From positions 168,938,652 through 169,002,651 of the forward strand of contig OY757012.1 of NCBI GenBank assembly GCA_963580285.1: DNA of 64,000 nt, written 5' to 3'. The notes beneath the pieces are model-generated. The model saw only the letters and a program-made list of their open reading frames with translations, did not search any database and was not told the origin of the DNA. A program made the translations under genes and the position numbers. Source of the DNA: Lucinisca nassula. Lineage: Eukaryota; Mollusca; Bivalvia; Lucinida; Lucinidae. This document shows positions 10,597-22,854 of this stretch, piece by piece; the stretch's first letter is position 1, and every line of letters begins with the position of its first letter.

Positions 10597-11364
10597 ATGG
10601 CGCATGGCCGGGGCGTTCTACTGTTTTGCTTCAATATGGCAAGTGCCTGTTGTGCTTGCAGCAGGTGCTGGATTGGGGGAGGGGGGAAGGGCTGTTTGGC
10701 TTGCAGCAGGTGCTGGATTGGGGGAATGGGGGGAGGGGCTGTTTGTCTTCCACTCTTTCCTATCTTTTCCTTTTTCTTATGCATCATATTTTGGGAGACG
10801 GCTTCAGGTGGACGGTTGCTTGAGGACTGGGCCGTTGACCCATCGGCTGTTGTCAGCTGCTGTCGGGGCGGGGGCATCTCGCTAAGCACCGGTAAACTAG
10901 TTAGAGAGTCTTTCTTTGCACGTGACCAGATGTTCTTCATACTTCAATTAACGTTGAATACTTAAATAAAACTTTTGAATGAGGATAACTGAATTGAAAA
11001 TTGTCACCCTGGAAACTAAAACGTCGGGTTTTCGGTCGCAAGTCATTTTTACAGCTCCACTCCCTCGCAATCGTAAAACGAAATTTACGACTTTTAAACC
11101 GCCGTCATAAATTTAGTAACAGAGAAATGGTGCAAATTTATCAAATTCGGTGCATTGGTAGTTTTGCCTGACAACGAGACCAGACAAACTTTCGTGATAA
11201 ATGTCAGTTTACCAAACCGTATCTCTACGAGTAGTACCTAGAGTAGTACCTACTCAGAATACTTCTGGGTGAAATTTAGGCTATTGCGTCTTCCATTAAG
11301 TACATTTTTTGTTTGCTACATAATTATTGGGGCTTAACCACACGTCAACATTTGAGTCTTCCTT
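10597..11364. other. No recognised gene
   Basis: 10660-10745 holds two and a half units of a roughly 47-bp G-rich repeat (GCAGGTGCTGGATTGGGGGA). The long open frames here in both strands come from that repeat. I see nothing else I can name. Confidence 0.4.
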
Positions 11365-11625
11365 TGATTGGGGGTTTAACGTCCCTGTCAACATTGTATA
11401 GGTCATTTTGGAGACGTTGCTTCCAATTTTGTCGGACTTTTACCCGACACTGAGATGAAATGATATTTCAAGCCCTGCCGCCCAATGAAACCAATAGGGT
11501 TATATGCATGGACGGTCCAACTCGCACCACTTTTCCTGGGCAGGCTTAAAACCTCTAAGCAGTTCTGCGGTTGGTTTCACCTCTGCGTGGAAACATCATG
11601 CAGCCCATCTATTTCTTCAAGTCCC
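11365..11625 (-). mobile_element. SINE-A copy
   Basis: Complement of SINE-A from the tail-proximal GGGGGTTTAACGTCCCTGTC to the head-proximal CAGCCCATCTATTTCTTC. The distal head is missing. Confidence 0.65.
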
Positions 11626-11857
11626 GGAAAGGAAGAAAAGAGATAGAAAAGAAGTAGATCAGGTGAAAGTGAGGGTCAGGGAAAAAAGAGGAAAATGAAC
11701 GGAAGTGTAGAAACAGAAGCTATAACAATACACCCATCTACCATTAAATTGCTGCAAGGACAGCAGGCCTGGCCCAAGTGTAAATCAGTGTCAGCTGGAC
11801 GCCCCAGTGACGCAAGATACATGACACCTTTGCCTCATCCAGCCATCCCAGCTACAT

Positions 11858-12340
11858 AATTATTGGTTTTGGTTTTACTGCCCTTTCAAGATTATAACAC
11901 CTATTTCGAGCCGGTTTTTGTTTGTTTTGGAGTTTGAAAGTCCAGTCATCACTATTTTAGGTCATTTTTGAGCCGGTTAGTGTACCTATCCACACTTTTC
12001 CTGGGCAGGCTTATACGTAAGCGGTTAACCAGTACAGTGCACATTCTTTAGCCAGAAACTGACAACTGCCCTTCTTGACTCAGCGGAAGGGGGGGGGGGG
12101 AATGACCGTAGAAAAGTTTTCATGATCAATCTCCACGAAAGAATGTTGCCGACCTCGGCAGGTATCGAGCCGCGACCTCCTGATCACCAGGCAGACGCGC
12201 ATCCGACATTTCGAGCCGGCCATTTATCAATGTGTGTGGAAACCGGATCATCCATAGAAACACCACCTGACTTCCCGTTGTCGAATGATCTAGGATCTCA
12301 CGTGCGACATGTGCGAGGCTCGAACCCAGAGCGGTAAGAA
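11858..12340 (-). mobile_element. Broken SINE-B with nested fragments
   Basis: The tail-side segment (GGTTTTACTGCCCTTTCAAG, ATTTCGAGCCGG) and the head-side segment (CGAGCCGGCC to GAGGCTCGAACCCAGAGCGG) of a SINE-B are separated by about 300 bp. That interval includes another tRNA-like piece at 12150-12215 (complement: CGGATGCGCGTCTGCCTGG then GGTCGCGGCTCGATACC). Probably two or three nested SINE events. Confidence 0.5.
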
Positions 12341-12360
12341 ATATAATATTCACGTGTAAT

Positions 12361-12587
12361 ATGGGCCCCGTCAAGCGCTTTTGGTACTCATCGCCTATGC
12401 GAGCAGCGAAGGTTCAGGCGAGCCTAGTCTCGCCAGAACCTTCGCTGCTTGCTCATACAAGCAGTGAATCAAGAGGAACCTTCAGACAGAAAGCCATATC
12501 CCTGGCCCCTCTTAATGGCTGGGCATGCGCAGTTAAAATTTGTCATGGCGGAATGCTCGAAGACACAAATTCGCTTGGCGGGGCTCA
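12361..12587. mobile_element. P2 MITE, second copy
   Basis: Starts GGGCCCCGTCAAGCGCTTTT and ends with ATTCGCTTGGCGGGGCTC. The internal hairpin GCGAGCAGCGAAGGTTC... is present but less perfect than in the copy at 5853-6083. Confidence 0.7.
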
Positions 12588-12672
12588 ATTATAATATTCA
12601 TATGCTTGAACTTTTACATTTACTATATTTACATTCTCAGTGCATTCACAGAAAATACCAGGGGCCTATATA

Positions 12673-12816
12673 GAGAATACCAGGTTCGTGTCTTTTGATA
12701 TCAAGTTTATCAGGCATGGCTTCGAGAACGCTTGTAGAATCGCAAGGCTTGCCGAGCGATTCTACATGCGTTCTCGAAGCCGAGCTTGATATCAAATGAC
12801 ACGAATCTGGTATTCT
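12673..12816. repeat. Long hairpin with ~65-bp arms
   Basis: AGAATACCAGGTTCGTGTC... to ...TAGAATCGCAAGGC is mirrored by GCCGAGCGATTCTA... to ...ATCTGGTATTCT with a few mismatches and a small bulge. The centre reads CAAGGCTTGCCGAG. Confidence 0.8.
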
Positions 12817-13072
12817 ATTTATCAGTTTATCCCCTTGTAAACTCTTTAAATTGGCAGTTTACGTTCAGTTACCGATTTTCCTTAGTGCGTCCCGACATTC
12901 CGGTGCGGAATATAATCGATCAGTATATATTTACTATCAGCTGACCGTTCTTCTTCTTTTGATATTTTAATGTATTTTTTTTTTCGATTTGTCTAGTAAT
13001 AATAACACATATTGGCCATTTTTCCGGTTGTCCGTTTCATTCATAAAAGTGCAATGTCACGTTGACGTGATT

Positions 13073-13592
13073 GTTTGTTTGTTTGATTTGGGGTTTAACG
13101 TCCCCGTCAACACTGTATAGGTCATTTTGGAGACGTTGCTTCCAATTTTGTAGGACTTTTGCCCGACATTGAGATGAAATGACATTTTTTTTTTTGGTTT
13201 GGGTTTTACGGCCCTTTCAAGATTATTTCACTCATATCGAGCCGATCGTTAATCATAGGTGGGCGAAAACCGGAGTACCCGGAGAAAAACCACCTGACCT
13301 TCCGTTGCAGAACTTGGCGTCTCACACGTGACCCGAACGAGGCTCGAACCCACGGCGGTGAGAGACCTAATGACTAAGAGTCAGCGCTCTTTGATGAAAT
13401 GACATATCAAGACCTGTCGCCCAATGAAACCAATAGGGTTTATAAGCATGGACGGACCGACACATACCGCTTTGCCTGGGCAGGCATAGATCCTCTAAGC
13501 AGTTACCAGTACTCGTGCGCGGGTCGGTTTCAGCTCTGCGTGGAAGTATCCTGCAGCCCATCTATTTCTTCAAGCCCCGATGGGCGGGGGCC
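13073..13592 (-). mobile_element. SINE-A copy split by a SINE-B
   Basis: The tail-side half is 13073-13185 and the head-side half 13393-13592. The break lies in the conserved GAGATGAAATGACAT segment and is explained by the SINE-B insertion with its target duplication. Confidence 0.8.
13186..13392 (-). mobile_element. SINE-B with 13-bp target duplication
   Basis: Inserted between perfect 13-bp repeats GATGAAATGACAT at 13173-13185 and 13393-13405. On the minus strand it has a tRNA-like promoter (box B-like GGGTTCGAGCCTC near 13350), a body with CCGGGTACTCCGG, and ends in an A-rich run (poly-T on the plus strand at 13186). Its tail contains GGGCCGTAAAACCC, reminiscent of the GACGTTAAAC tail of the other SINEs. 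Confidence 0.85.
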
Positions 13593-14268
13593 GCCACGTT
13601 AACGTGATAAAGCTCACTTGACCTGAGATAGCATATCTTTATCAGGTCAATGCGTTACAATGCAATATATAGGGGGTAACTGATAAAGTTAACTACAGGG
13701 AAGCAATGTGGTTCACACTTCGATGAATACATTGATTCACGAGACGTCAGTGACGTTGAAATAAACAATGCTTCTCTTCAATATAACTGGACGATTGTAT
13801 GGTACCAAAGACGCTGTTTCGCTATTAATAGGGAAATTGCGTGTAATTGCTTTCTTCTTTCATTTTAGCCATTTAACAAGATCTGTTCGTCATGTGATGG
13901 ATGGGAACTGATACATGTACTCAAATAATATTTACATTTACTGTGTAAAGTCTAATGTAAACCAATAGAAGACAATGTAGTTAATCAACAACCTTTGAGA
14001 GTTCAACGTTCAAGCGTGACAAGTCTATTCCATGTTTAGGGGAAGCAGGTTTCGGATTTCTTTTTTCACAGGATTCTAAGATTATAAGTAATTGTTTTTT
14101 TGATAATGGTATTATGTAGAAGTCGTGGCCAAGTGGTTAATATGCTGCAGTATGAATCTCAGTAAAACTATCGTTCAATGTAAAATCCCAACTGAAGGCG
14201 ACTTACCTAAAACACGGAATAGTCCAAAATAAAAGTGCAGTCACGTCTCACTGCGTTTTGAAAGACTA

Positions 14269-14379
14269 TAGTTTATACTTCCATGAATGCATCGAATCAC
14301 ATGGTTTACAAGTGACGTCAGTCTAAACCATGGTTCTCTGCGGGCTTTGGTGACGTCAACGCTGTTGCGCTCTTTATAG

Positions 14380-14425
<46 letters not shown>
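14269..14425. repeat. 120-bp duplicated unit plus (CA)n, first copy
   Basis: About 110 bp starting TAGTTTATACTTCCATGAAT and ending GCTCTTTATAGA is followed by a CA run at 14379-14425. The same unit recurs 309 bp downstream. Confidence 0.85.
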
Positions 14426-14428
<3 letters not shown>

Positions 14429-14577
14429 TTGTAAAGTGAACAGATCGGGGAAGTCTGCCTGTAACCTACCAAACGCGGAGGTAGCTTAGCTTCGGTATTT
14501 TCGGTAAAAAAATGATATATTTAGCATAAAATAGATTTGTTCAATTAGAATTTGAAATTTTATCGTTAAAACTCTCC

Positions 14578-14790
<213 letters not shown>

Positions 14791-15048
14791 TAAATGTTTT
14801 TCAGCTTTAAAAGTTTGCCCTTTAGGTATTTTTTTGCCCAGTGATGAGGGTCAAATAATGTAAAAATAAAAAATAAATTTTCATGAAAGTACGAACGACA
14901 GCGGGTTGCTAGCAAAGTTTACATGAACCCCTATTTACTTTGCACGCGACCCACTGCCTTCATAAATCCATGAAGAGCGGAAAAATAAATTCATTTCTTA
15001 AATGAACAATATCGGGGCACGAGCAAAGTTTAAATTTCTCAAGTAAGT

Positions 15049-15355
15049 CATCACGAAAACACGCCTATATAATTTTGACCCCCTTGAACCCCACTTTTAT
15101 ATAGTAAAACTGTGGTTTCCGGGGGCATGCCTTATTTTTCTTATTTCTGCTCCAAAATAAAGATTGTGGGTACTCGGTAGAACCGCCTCGATGAGGCGGT
15201 TCTAACGAGTGCCTCGATGAGGCGGTTCTAACGAGTGCCCACAATCTATATTTGGAGCAGAAATAAGAAAAATATCACCATTTTTCATCATAAAATTTAC
15301 CTTTTTTTCGGCGATAAAGGTGTCAATGTATTTGTATAGGCTTGTTTGCGTAATG
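15049..15355. mobile_element. P1 MITE with duplicated centre
   Basis: Both P1 ends are present (CATCACGAAAACACGCC and GGCTTGTTTGCGTAATG). The central half-palindrome GAGGCGGTTCTAACGAGTGC occurs twice in a row at about 15190-15240, lengthening the copy to 307 bp. Confidence 0.75.
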
Positions 15356-15520
15356 ATCTTGGCAAAATATAAATGATTAATGAGTAGCGCCTAACAAAGC
15401 CATGTGCCTCGAGCAAAGACTCTGATTAGCCTGTATATGTGCACATTTTGATCATTATGAAGTCTTATTTAACAGCCGTGTTGTCCAATCATTAGCATTA
15501 CGATAACAGAGTGCATTTTT

Positions 15521-17815
15521 AGCTCACCTGAGCCTTTAGGCTCATAGGTGAGCTTATAGTATAGCCATGGTCCGTCGTCCGTCCGTCCGTCGTCCGTCCG
15601 TCCGTCCGTCCACCATTTTCAAAGATCTTCTTCTCCTATACTGCAGGGCCAATCAAATCCAAATTTCATATGGAGCCTCAGTGGGATGGGGGAACGAAAG
15701 TTTGTTCGCGGGGTCTGGATCACATGACCAAGATGGCCGCCATGCCCATATATGGTAAAAAGCCTTCAAAAATCTTCTTCTCCAGAACCATAAGGCCAGT
15801 GGCCTTGAAACTTGGCATGTAGCATATGGTACTCGGGCCCATCATGGTTTGTACAAATGGTGACCCCGGGTTGACCTTGACCTATTTTACAGCAATGTCA
15901 AATTTGCCGAAGTAGGCTTTTTGCATGGGGCAAAGTGAAAATAATGGATTTATAGGAAAACCATTGATGACAGTGTCTCCAAAATTTGTAGATCAGGTAA
16001 AGTAACTGAATACATGAAGATCTATGGGTCAGAAAGGTCAAGGTCATTCATTGGCCTTAGACTAAGGTCATTCAGGATCCATATTTCAAACATTTTTTTC
16101 TCCAAAACTGCTGAGCCAATTTAAGTGAAATTTAATATGGAGCCTTTGTGAGTTGAACAAATGAAAAATGCCAATACGGTCTAGATCACATGACCAAGAT
16201 GGCCGTCACGCCTATATATATGGTAAAAAGCCTTAAAAATTCTTCTTCTCCAGAACCGTAAGGCCAATGGCCTTGAAACTTGGCATGTAGCATATGGTAC
16301 TCAGGCCCATCATAGTTTGTACAAATGGTGACCCCGAGTTGACCTTGACCTATTTTACAGCATTGTCAAATTTGCCGACTTAGGCTTTTGCATGGGAAAA
16401 AGTGAAAATAATGGATTTTTAGGAAACCATTGAAGACAGTGTCACCAAAATTAGTAGATAAGGTAAAGTAGCTGAATACATGAAGATCTATGTGTAAGAA
16501 AGGTCAAGGTCATTAATTGACCTTAGACCAAGGTCACGCAGGTTCCATATTTCAAACATTTTTTCTCAGAAACTACTGAGCCAATTGAAGTGAAATTCAA
16601 TATGGAGCCTTTGGGAGTTGAACAAATGAAAAGCTGCCAACATGGTCTAGATCACATGACCAAGATGGCCACCACGCCCATATATGGTAAAGAAACTTCG
16701 AAATTCTTCTTCTCAAGAACCGTAAGGCCAATGGCCTTGAAACTTGGCATGTAGCATATAGTACTCAGGCCTATCATAATTTGTTCAAATGGTGACCCTG
16801 GGTTGATCTTGACCTATTTTACAGTAATGTCAAATTTGCTGACTTAGGCTTTTGCATAGGAAAAAGTGAAAATAATGGATGTTTAGGGAAACCATTGAAG
16901 ACAGTGTCACCAAAATTTGTAGATTAGGTAAAGTAACTGAATACATGAAGATCTATGGGTAAGAAAGGTCAAGGTCATTCATTGACCTTAGACCAAGGTC
17001 ACTCCGATTTCATATTTCAAAAAAAACATTTTTTCTCAGAAACTAATGAGCCAATTTAAGTGAAATTCAATATGGAGCTTTTGTGAGTTGAACAAATGAA
17101 AAGTTGCCAGTACGGTCTAGATCACATGACCAAGATGGCCGCCACGCCCATATATGGTAAAAAGCCTTCAAAAATGTTCTTCTCCAGAACCGTAAGGCCA
17201 ATGGCTTTGAAACTTGGCATATATCATATGGTACTCGGGCTCGTCATAGTTTTTACAAATGCTGACCCTGGGTTGACCTTGACCTATTTTATGGCAGTGT
17301 CAAATTTGTCAACTTAGGCTTTTGCATGGGAAAAAGTGAAAATAGTGGATTTTTAGGAAACCATTGAAGACAATGTCACCAAATTGGTAGATCAGGTAAA
17401 GTAAATGAATACATGAAGATTCATGGGTAAGAAAAGTCATCATTCAGTGACATGGGACCAAGATTAACCAGGTTCCATATTTCAAACAGTTTTTTCTCAG
17501 AAACCGCTGGCCCAATTCAAGTGAAATTTGATATTGATCCTTTATATGATGAACAAATGAAAATTTGCTCATATGGTCCAGGTCACATGACCAAGATGGT
17601 GGCCATGCCCATATATGGCAAAAACACTTCGAAATTCTTCTTCTCCAGAACCGTAAGGCAAATGACCTTGAAACTTGGCAGGAAGCATCTGGTACACGGG
17701 CCTATCATAATTTGTTCAAATGGTGACCCTGGGTGTACCTTTACCTATTTTACGGCAATGTCAAATTTGCGGACTTAGGCTTTTGCTTGGGAAAAAGTGA
17801 AAATAATTGATTTTT
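15521..17815 (+). mobile_element. Pearl/HINE-like element with ~467-bp tandem units
   Basis: The left end is the nested hairpin AGCTCACCTGAGCC-TTTAGGCTCATAGGTGAGCT, followed by runs of CGTCCGTC. The body is about five units of roughly 467 bp, recognised by TTCTTCTCCAGAACCGTAAG near 15773, 16242, 16710, 17178 and 17637 and by CACATGACCAAGATGGCC. The right end is cut by the start of the next element. The left module is the same type as at 2318 although the internal repeat is unrelated. Confidence 0.65.
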
Positions 17816-18560
17816 AGCTCACCTGAGCCTTAAGGCTCATAGGTGAGCTTATAGTATAGCCATGGTCTGTCGTCCGTCCATCCGTTGTCCGTCCGTCCAC
17901 CATTTTCAAAGATCTTCTCCTCCAAAACAGGGAGGCCAATCAAAGCCAAATTTCATGTGGAGCTTCAGTAGAATGGGGGAACGAAAGTTTGTTCGCGGGG
18001 TCTGGGTCACATGACCAAGATGGCAGCCATGCCCATATATGGTAAAAAACCTTAAAAATTTTCTTCTCCAGAACCATGAAGCCAATGACCTTGAAAGTTG
18101 GCTTGTTGCATCTGGTACTTGAGCCCATCATAGTTTGTAAAAATGGTGACCCTGGGATGGCCTTGACCTATTTTATGGCTATGTCAAATTTGCAGACTTG
18201 GGCTTTTGCATGGGAAAAAGTGAAAATAATGAATATTTAGGAAACCATTGAAGACTACGACACAAAAATAGGTAGCTCAGGTAAACAAAATCAGTACATG
18301 AAGATTTATGGATAAGAAAGGTCAAGGTCATTAAATGACCTTGGACCGTCGTCTGTCCGTCCACCATTTTCAAAGATCTTCTTCTCCAAAACTGAAAGGT
18401 CAATCAAAGCCAAATTTCATTTGGAGCCTCAGTATGATGAAGGAACGAAAGTTTGTTCGCAGGGTCTGGGTCACATGACCAAGATGGCTGCCACACCCAT
18501 ATATGGTAAAAAGCCTTCCAAAATCTTCTTCTCCAGACCCATGAAGCCATTGACCTAGAA
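17816..18560 (+). mobile_element. Second pearl/HINE-like copy, truncated
   Basis: Restarts with the same AGCTCACCTGAGCCTTAAGG hairpin and CGTCCGTC tract, carries about one and a half 467-bp units, and loses identity after about 18560. No right-end hairpin is seen. Confidence 0.6.
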
Positions 18561-18879
18561 ACACAAATTGACGAGGCGATTATTGGATTAATCATGTGTA
18601 ATTAACGGATTGACATCTGAACTAAGTAAGTTTTAAGTTTACAGAATTTGATAATATCCTAAATATTTGACTGAATCAGCGAAAATTTCCTAAATGTTGG
18701 ACCAGTATCGGACCGATTTTTTGGGGCTTTGGGCCGTTTCCAATCGGTCCCAATTTCTGAATTTCGGTCTGGGACCGAAAAAAAAATCGGTTTTCCCGAG
18801 CCCTGAGCCACGGTCAATCAACTGGTAAATTATTTTTTACACATGACAACAATTTATATGCTTGTGACAACTGAACTGA

Positions 18880-19200
18880 AAGGAGAATTTCCAAAATACA
18901 ATATTAGAAAATAGAAGTGAAGGCAGTGATCAGGAATAGATACAATTAACCCACAGCTCCTATCAGTGACACCAAAGGGAAAGAAACACAAACATGAAAT
19001 AACTAGACTCTAATGGAAACATCAATAGTGGAAAGCCAAAAGGACAGTTACTTTCCCACAAATTGGCTATCCAAAATAAAATAATGTAAGCGATACACAC
19101 ACACACACAAAAGACATACCATAACAAAAATAAACCGCGACAGAAGAACCGCCTTGGAACGGTCAGTGAAATGAATTCCACTAGACCAGTATCTCTCCTA
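18880..19200 (-). mobile_element. PLE 3' UTR fragment, subtype 1
   Basis: The minus strand reads the distal PLE 3' UTR: GGTCTAGTGGAATTCATTTC, GGCGGTTCTTCTGTCGCGG, GGATAGCC, TTTCCCTTTGGTGTCAC and GATCACTGCCTTCACTTC. No reverse transcriptase sequence is attached. Confidence 0.7.
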
Positions 19201-19689
19201 AAATTAAATTAAAAAATAAGCACATAATTTCTAGAAAACCGAATTGGAAGGAATATATAATACAAAATTGGGGTTAATGCAAAAATTCAATCAAATAGGT
19301 CTCATCTGCTGTTTCTGGTCACAAAGTAGATAAAATGCAATGACCAGGAACTGATAAAACAAATTCATGTTGTGTCCCAGCCACCATACTGCAAAGAAAC
19401 ACCTATAATGTAGATGGTATTAAGTAAAACTGTACAAGTGGAAAATCAAGTAGTCAAGTGCTCTTTCCCAGCACATTGTCAATCAGACATTCCCTAAATA
19501 ATATGAAAAGTTAAAAAAAATATGACAAATGGAATAAACCATAATGAAAGCATGGCCTTCGAACTGTCAGAAAGGTAGGAATAGGTGGAAAGTTTTATCA
19601 CATTGTTAGACATCAAAAGTTTGTCCCCACAAGTTGTGTACCCCTGCTCTGAGGCTATATACATATATAAAAACATTAAAATGTACACC

Positions 19690-19735
19690 AGGACCAGGTG
19701 TCAGGTGAGCGTTTACAGGACCACTGGTCCTCTGG
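19690..19735 (+). mobile_element. Right end of a pearl/HINE-like element
   Basis: CAGGTGAGCG followed by a hairpin GGACCACTGGTCC and TCTGGTTT, the same module that closes the element at 4268-4300. No left end or array is recognisable upstream. Confidence 0.5.
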
Positions 19736-19739
19736 TTTA

Positions 19740-19925
19740 TAGTCCAACCATAGACTGAGGGTGCTCGTTAGAACCATCTCAATGAGGCGGTTCTAACGAG
19801 TACCCACAGCCTATGCCTAGGAACAGAAATAGGAAAAACAATGTATACCCCTGTAAACCCCAGTTTGCTCTATGTATAGTGGGGTGTAAAGGTGTGTTCA
19901 TTACATGGCCTTGTTAACGTGATGA
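19740..19925. mobile_element. P1b MITE plus adjoining fragment
   Basis: Central palindrome GTGCTCGTTAGAACC / GGCGGTTCTAACGAGTAC at about 19770-19805 and a right end ACATGGCCTTGTTAACGTGATG. A second, incomplete copy follows at 19926-20110. Confidence 0.65.
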
Positions 19926-20165
19926 CGATAAAACGTTCGTGCTACATAGTGCATTATTTCATTTCTCCAACACTGTTAATTTTCTCATGAACAATTGTGA
20001 TATTATTCATATTTATACTCAAAACATGGGTTGTGGGTGTTCAGCGGTTCCAAAGTGTACCCAACTTGAACCTCTGTCTACCATCTGATAAATGATGTAA
20101 AGACTTGCAAACCCAAGTTTGCTCAATATATAGTGGGTTCACAAGGGGACAACTTTCGGAATTTC

Positions 20166-21015
20166 CATTTATGCTTCTATTACGTACTAAAAGATTGGTG
20201 CAAAGTACTCAAGAAAAATAATGAGGAACGCCGCTTACAAGAACAGTTTTTATTATTTTAGATTTTCTGTGTTTAAGCAAATTCAACAAAATAAAATAAT
20301 AAACATACAAAGTTTTCCCAATAGTAATGTGAAAAGATGTCCGAGCTGGATATCCAGTCAATATGTAAGAAGGCTGATCCTTTCAGGAAGATGTCCTTTA
20401 ACTAGTTACCCGGCAAAGTCCAGTGTAACATAAAATATACACTTTAAACACTGGTAATTCCAGAAATTGAGACGGCAAAATCCAGTCCATCATGAATAAA
20501 GTCACTATATTGTAATTGTAAATTGTGTTCCATAACCTAAAAGACTCCCTTTTTATTAACATGTTGTTATGTACTTATCAAAACATTGCTCAATAGGAAA
20601 GCTACCTATTTAGGCATTTATCCCCTCCCAAGCCATGGTCATCAAGGATAACAATAAGAACAGATTTGTGTTTAAAAACAAAATGTCCATATCAAGTATA
20701 ATCTGTCTCATTGTTTGATTCTAGCCATTTGTTGTCACAATATGGTTTCGATATTTCCTTCTCATGAGGAGATTATGATTAACTTTGTTTTAGCAGTTCT
20801 TTTATGATCCTTGATGACCAGGTGCTTAAGAAAAACAAAACTGTATGCTGGATTAGTAAAGCAAACAATATGACATAACCGAAGTTCCAACTGTCTAACA
20901 GATTTGAAAAATAAATGTTAAGAAATATCTATTAATTTATTTTTATAATTTTACTAAATTTTGAAATAAAAGTTTACCAAATATGATTTATACTGTCATT
21001 TATATTTTATGTGGA
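20166..21015 (+). repeat. Mosaic repeat I-R-X (unclassified element)
   Basis: Three blocks, each found again elsewhere. Block I (20166-20320) recurs inverted at 24860-25000. Block R (20326-20675) recurs direct and about 95% alike by eye at 25017-25363. Block X (20676-21015) recurs inverted at 27958-28303. In one frame block I reads a plausible helical peptide (KDWCKVLKKNNEERRLQ) that ends at a stop. The blocks look like pieces of one larger element, perhaps with long inverted ends, that also carried the gag-like gene at 23836-24784. Confidence 0.6.
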
Positions 21016-22854
21016 ATAAGGATAAGGAATATAATTTCTAAAGGACCGAAATATCGGTTTCCTTCTAAAATTGATTTCAGTAAATGTAGAGATGAAATCG
21101 CTGCTTCCTTGAATGAATTCGGTAATCGATGGTGTAAGCGAGAGTATGTTGAGTATAAAGCCCTAAAGGACTGGAAACTTAGCATTTTAAGACTAGTGAA
21201 TAAACGCATTTCTTTCTATTCTCAAAATACTAACTTATTACCTCCTAAGCCCAAGACGTCTTTACGTCATCTTAAACTAGGTATTCAAGAATTTCATAAG
21301 AAGTTTGTTTTGGCCCCTGCAGACAAGGCCGCTAACAACGTCGTCGTTGTGTGACGGCTCCACTATGTTAACACGCTTAAGCAGGAGCTTGGTGGTACTA
21401 AGGCCTATGAACTTCAGCCTTTGGCTGAAGAGAGAGCTATAGTAGATAAACATGTTTGTCTTTCAGCCACCAAGTTTGCTGTGTGTGTTAACGAAGGCCA
21501 AGACAAGCTTCCTACGCTATACTGGTTACCAAAACTTCATAAAAAACCTTACAAAGCACGGTTTATTGCAAATTCTAGTTCTTGCACTACCACTGAACTT
21601 TCTAAATTATAAACTTCCTGTCTTACTGCTATTAAAACGCATGAAATTAAATATTGTGATAAAGTCTTTGAAAGATCAGGAAGAAATCTGTTTTGGTCTA
21701 TAAAAAATTCGAATGAGGTTTTAAATAAATTGAAATCTAGACAGTTTCGTGCTTCTAGTCTGTCTACTTACGATTTTTCCACTCTTTACACTACACTTCC
21801 TCATAATCTTATAAAAGAAAAGCTTAATGATTTAATTGAATGGGCTTTTCAAAGAGAAGATTCTCTCTATCTTGCATGTAATGTCAGAAATGCATTTTTC
21901 ACTTCTAAAGAGCATAAGAATTATACACTTTGGTCATGTCAGAAAGTGTGTGATGCCCTCACCTTTCTACTTGACAATATTTATATTAGATTCGGTTCTA
22001 AGTTTTTTAGACAAATTGTGGGTATTCCGATGGGTACTAATTGCGCACCTCTTGTGGCTGATCTGTTCTTGTATTGTTATGAAAGAGACTTCATTTTGTC
22101 GCTTTCCATTGATAACCAATCTGAAATTATTGAAGCTTTTAGCTCTACTTCTAGATATTTAGATGATTTATTAAATATTGATAATACCTATTTTGATGGT
22201 TTGATCAGTCAGATTTACCCCCTAGAACTTCAGTTAAATAAAGCAAATTCTTCTGATACCGAGGCCCCGTTTTTGGATTTACATCTATCTATTGTAGATG
22301 GATTTGTTTCGTGCAAAATTTATGATAAACGCGATGACTTTGATTTTGAGATTGTAAATTTTCCTTTTTTGGATGGTGATGTTCCTCGTGCGCCATCCTA
22401 TGGCGTTTATATTTCGCAATTAATTCGATTTGCTAGAGTGTGTAGCCATGTAACTGACTTCAACACTCGTAATAAATTATTAACGGCTAAACTTCTTAAT
22501 CAGGGTTATCGGTACCATAAACTACGCAAAGCCTTTTCAAAATTTTATAGACGCCATTCTGATTTAATTTCAAAATTCAATATTGGACTTAAATCTCTTC
22601 TGCAACAAGGTCTATCGGAACCCGAATTTTATGGTGACTTAGTATATAAATTCAGAAAAATATATAACCGCAATGACTTCAGCACCCAATTTCGTAAAAT
22701 CATTCTTCGATATAAAAAGATTGGGTACAACATGGATGTTATACGACAGACTGCATGCATGGTAGTTAACCCAATCACGGTTGGCAACTTTGCTTCCCTC
22801 TTTAATTGCACGCCGGTGGGTCAGGCCTCAGATTCTATGACGGCTCCAACGTAA
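21016..22854 (+). pseudogene. Penelope-like reverse transcriptase, two nonsense codons
   Basis: One reading frame runs the whole length, broken only by TGA at 21352-21354 and TAA at 21610-21612. The N-terminal part carries an APADKAANNVVVV segment, which matches the PLE ADKG-like motif. The middle has LPTLYWLPKLHKKPYKARFI, a conserved PLE/TERT-side motif. The palm starts with STYDFSTLYTTLPH and continues with VGIPMGTNCAPLVADLF and the catalytic box RYLDDLL (about 22156-22176). The thumb follows, ending near FNCTPVG. I see no GIY-YIG endonuclease in this copy. Homology to mosaic block X stops at about 21015, so the copy is 5'-truncated. Its enzyme would copy element RNA at the insertion site. 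With two stops it is inactive, but it is the best-preserved of some ten copies here. Confidence 0.85.

Noticed and set aside
10509..10965. Proline-rich or cysteine-rich proteins on both strands
   Set aside because: Open frames in several overlapping frames come from a G-rich 47-bp repeat; no domain and no support.
14108..14150. tRNA-Ser-like sequence (GTCGTGGCCAAGTGGTTAA)
   Set aside because: Only a box A-like stretch; no box B or foldable second half follows.
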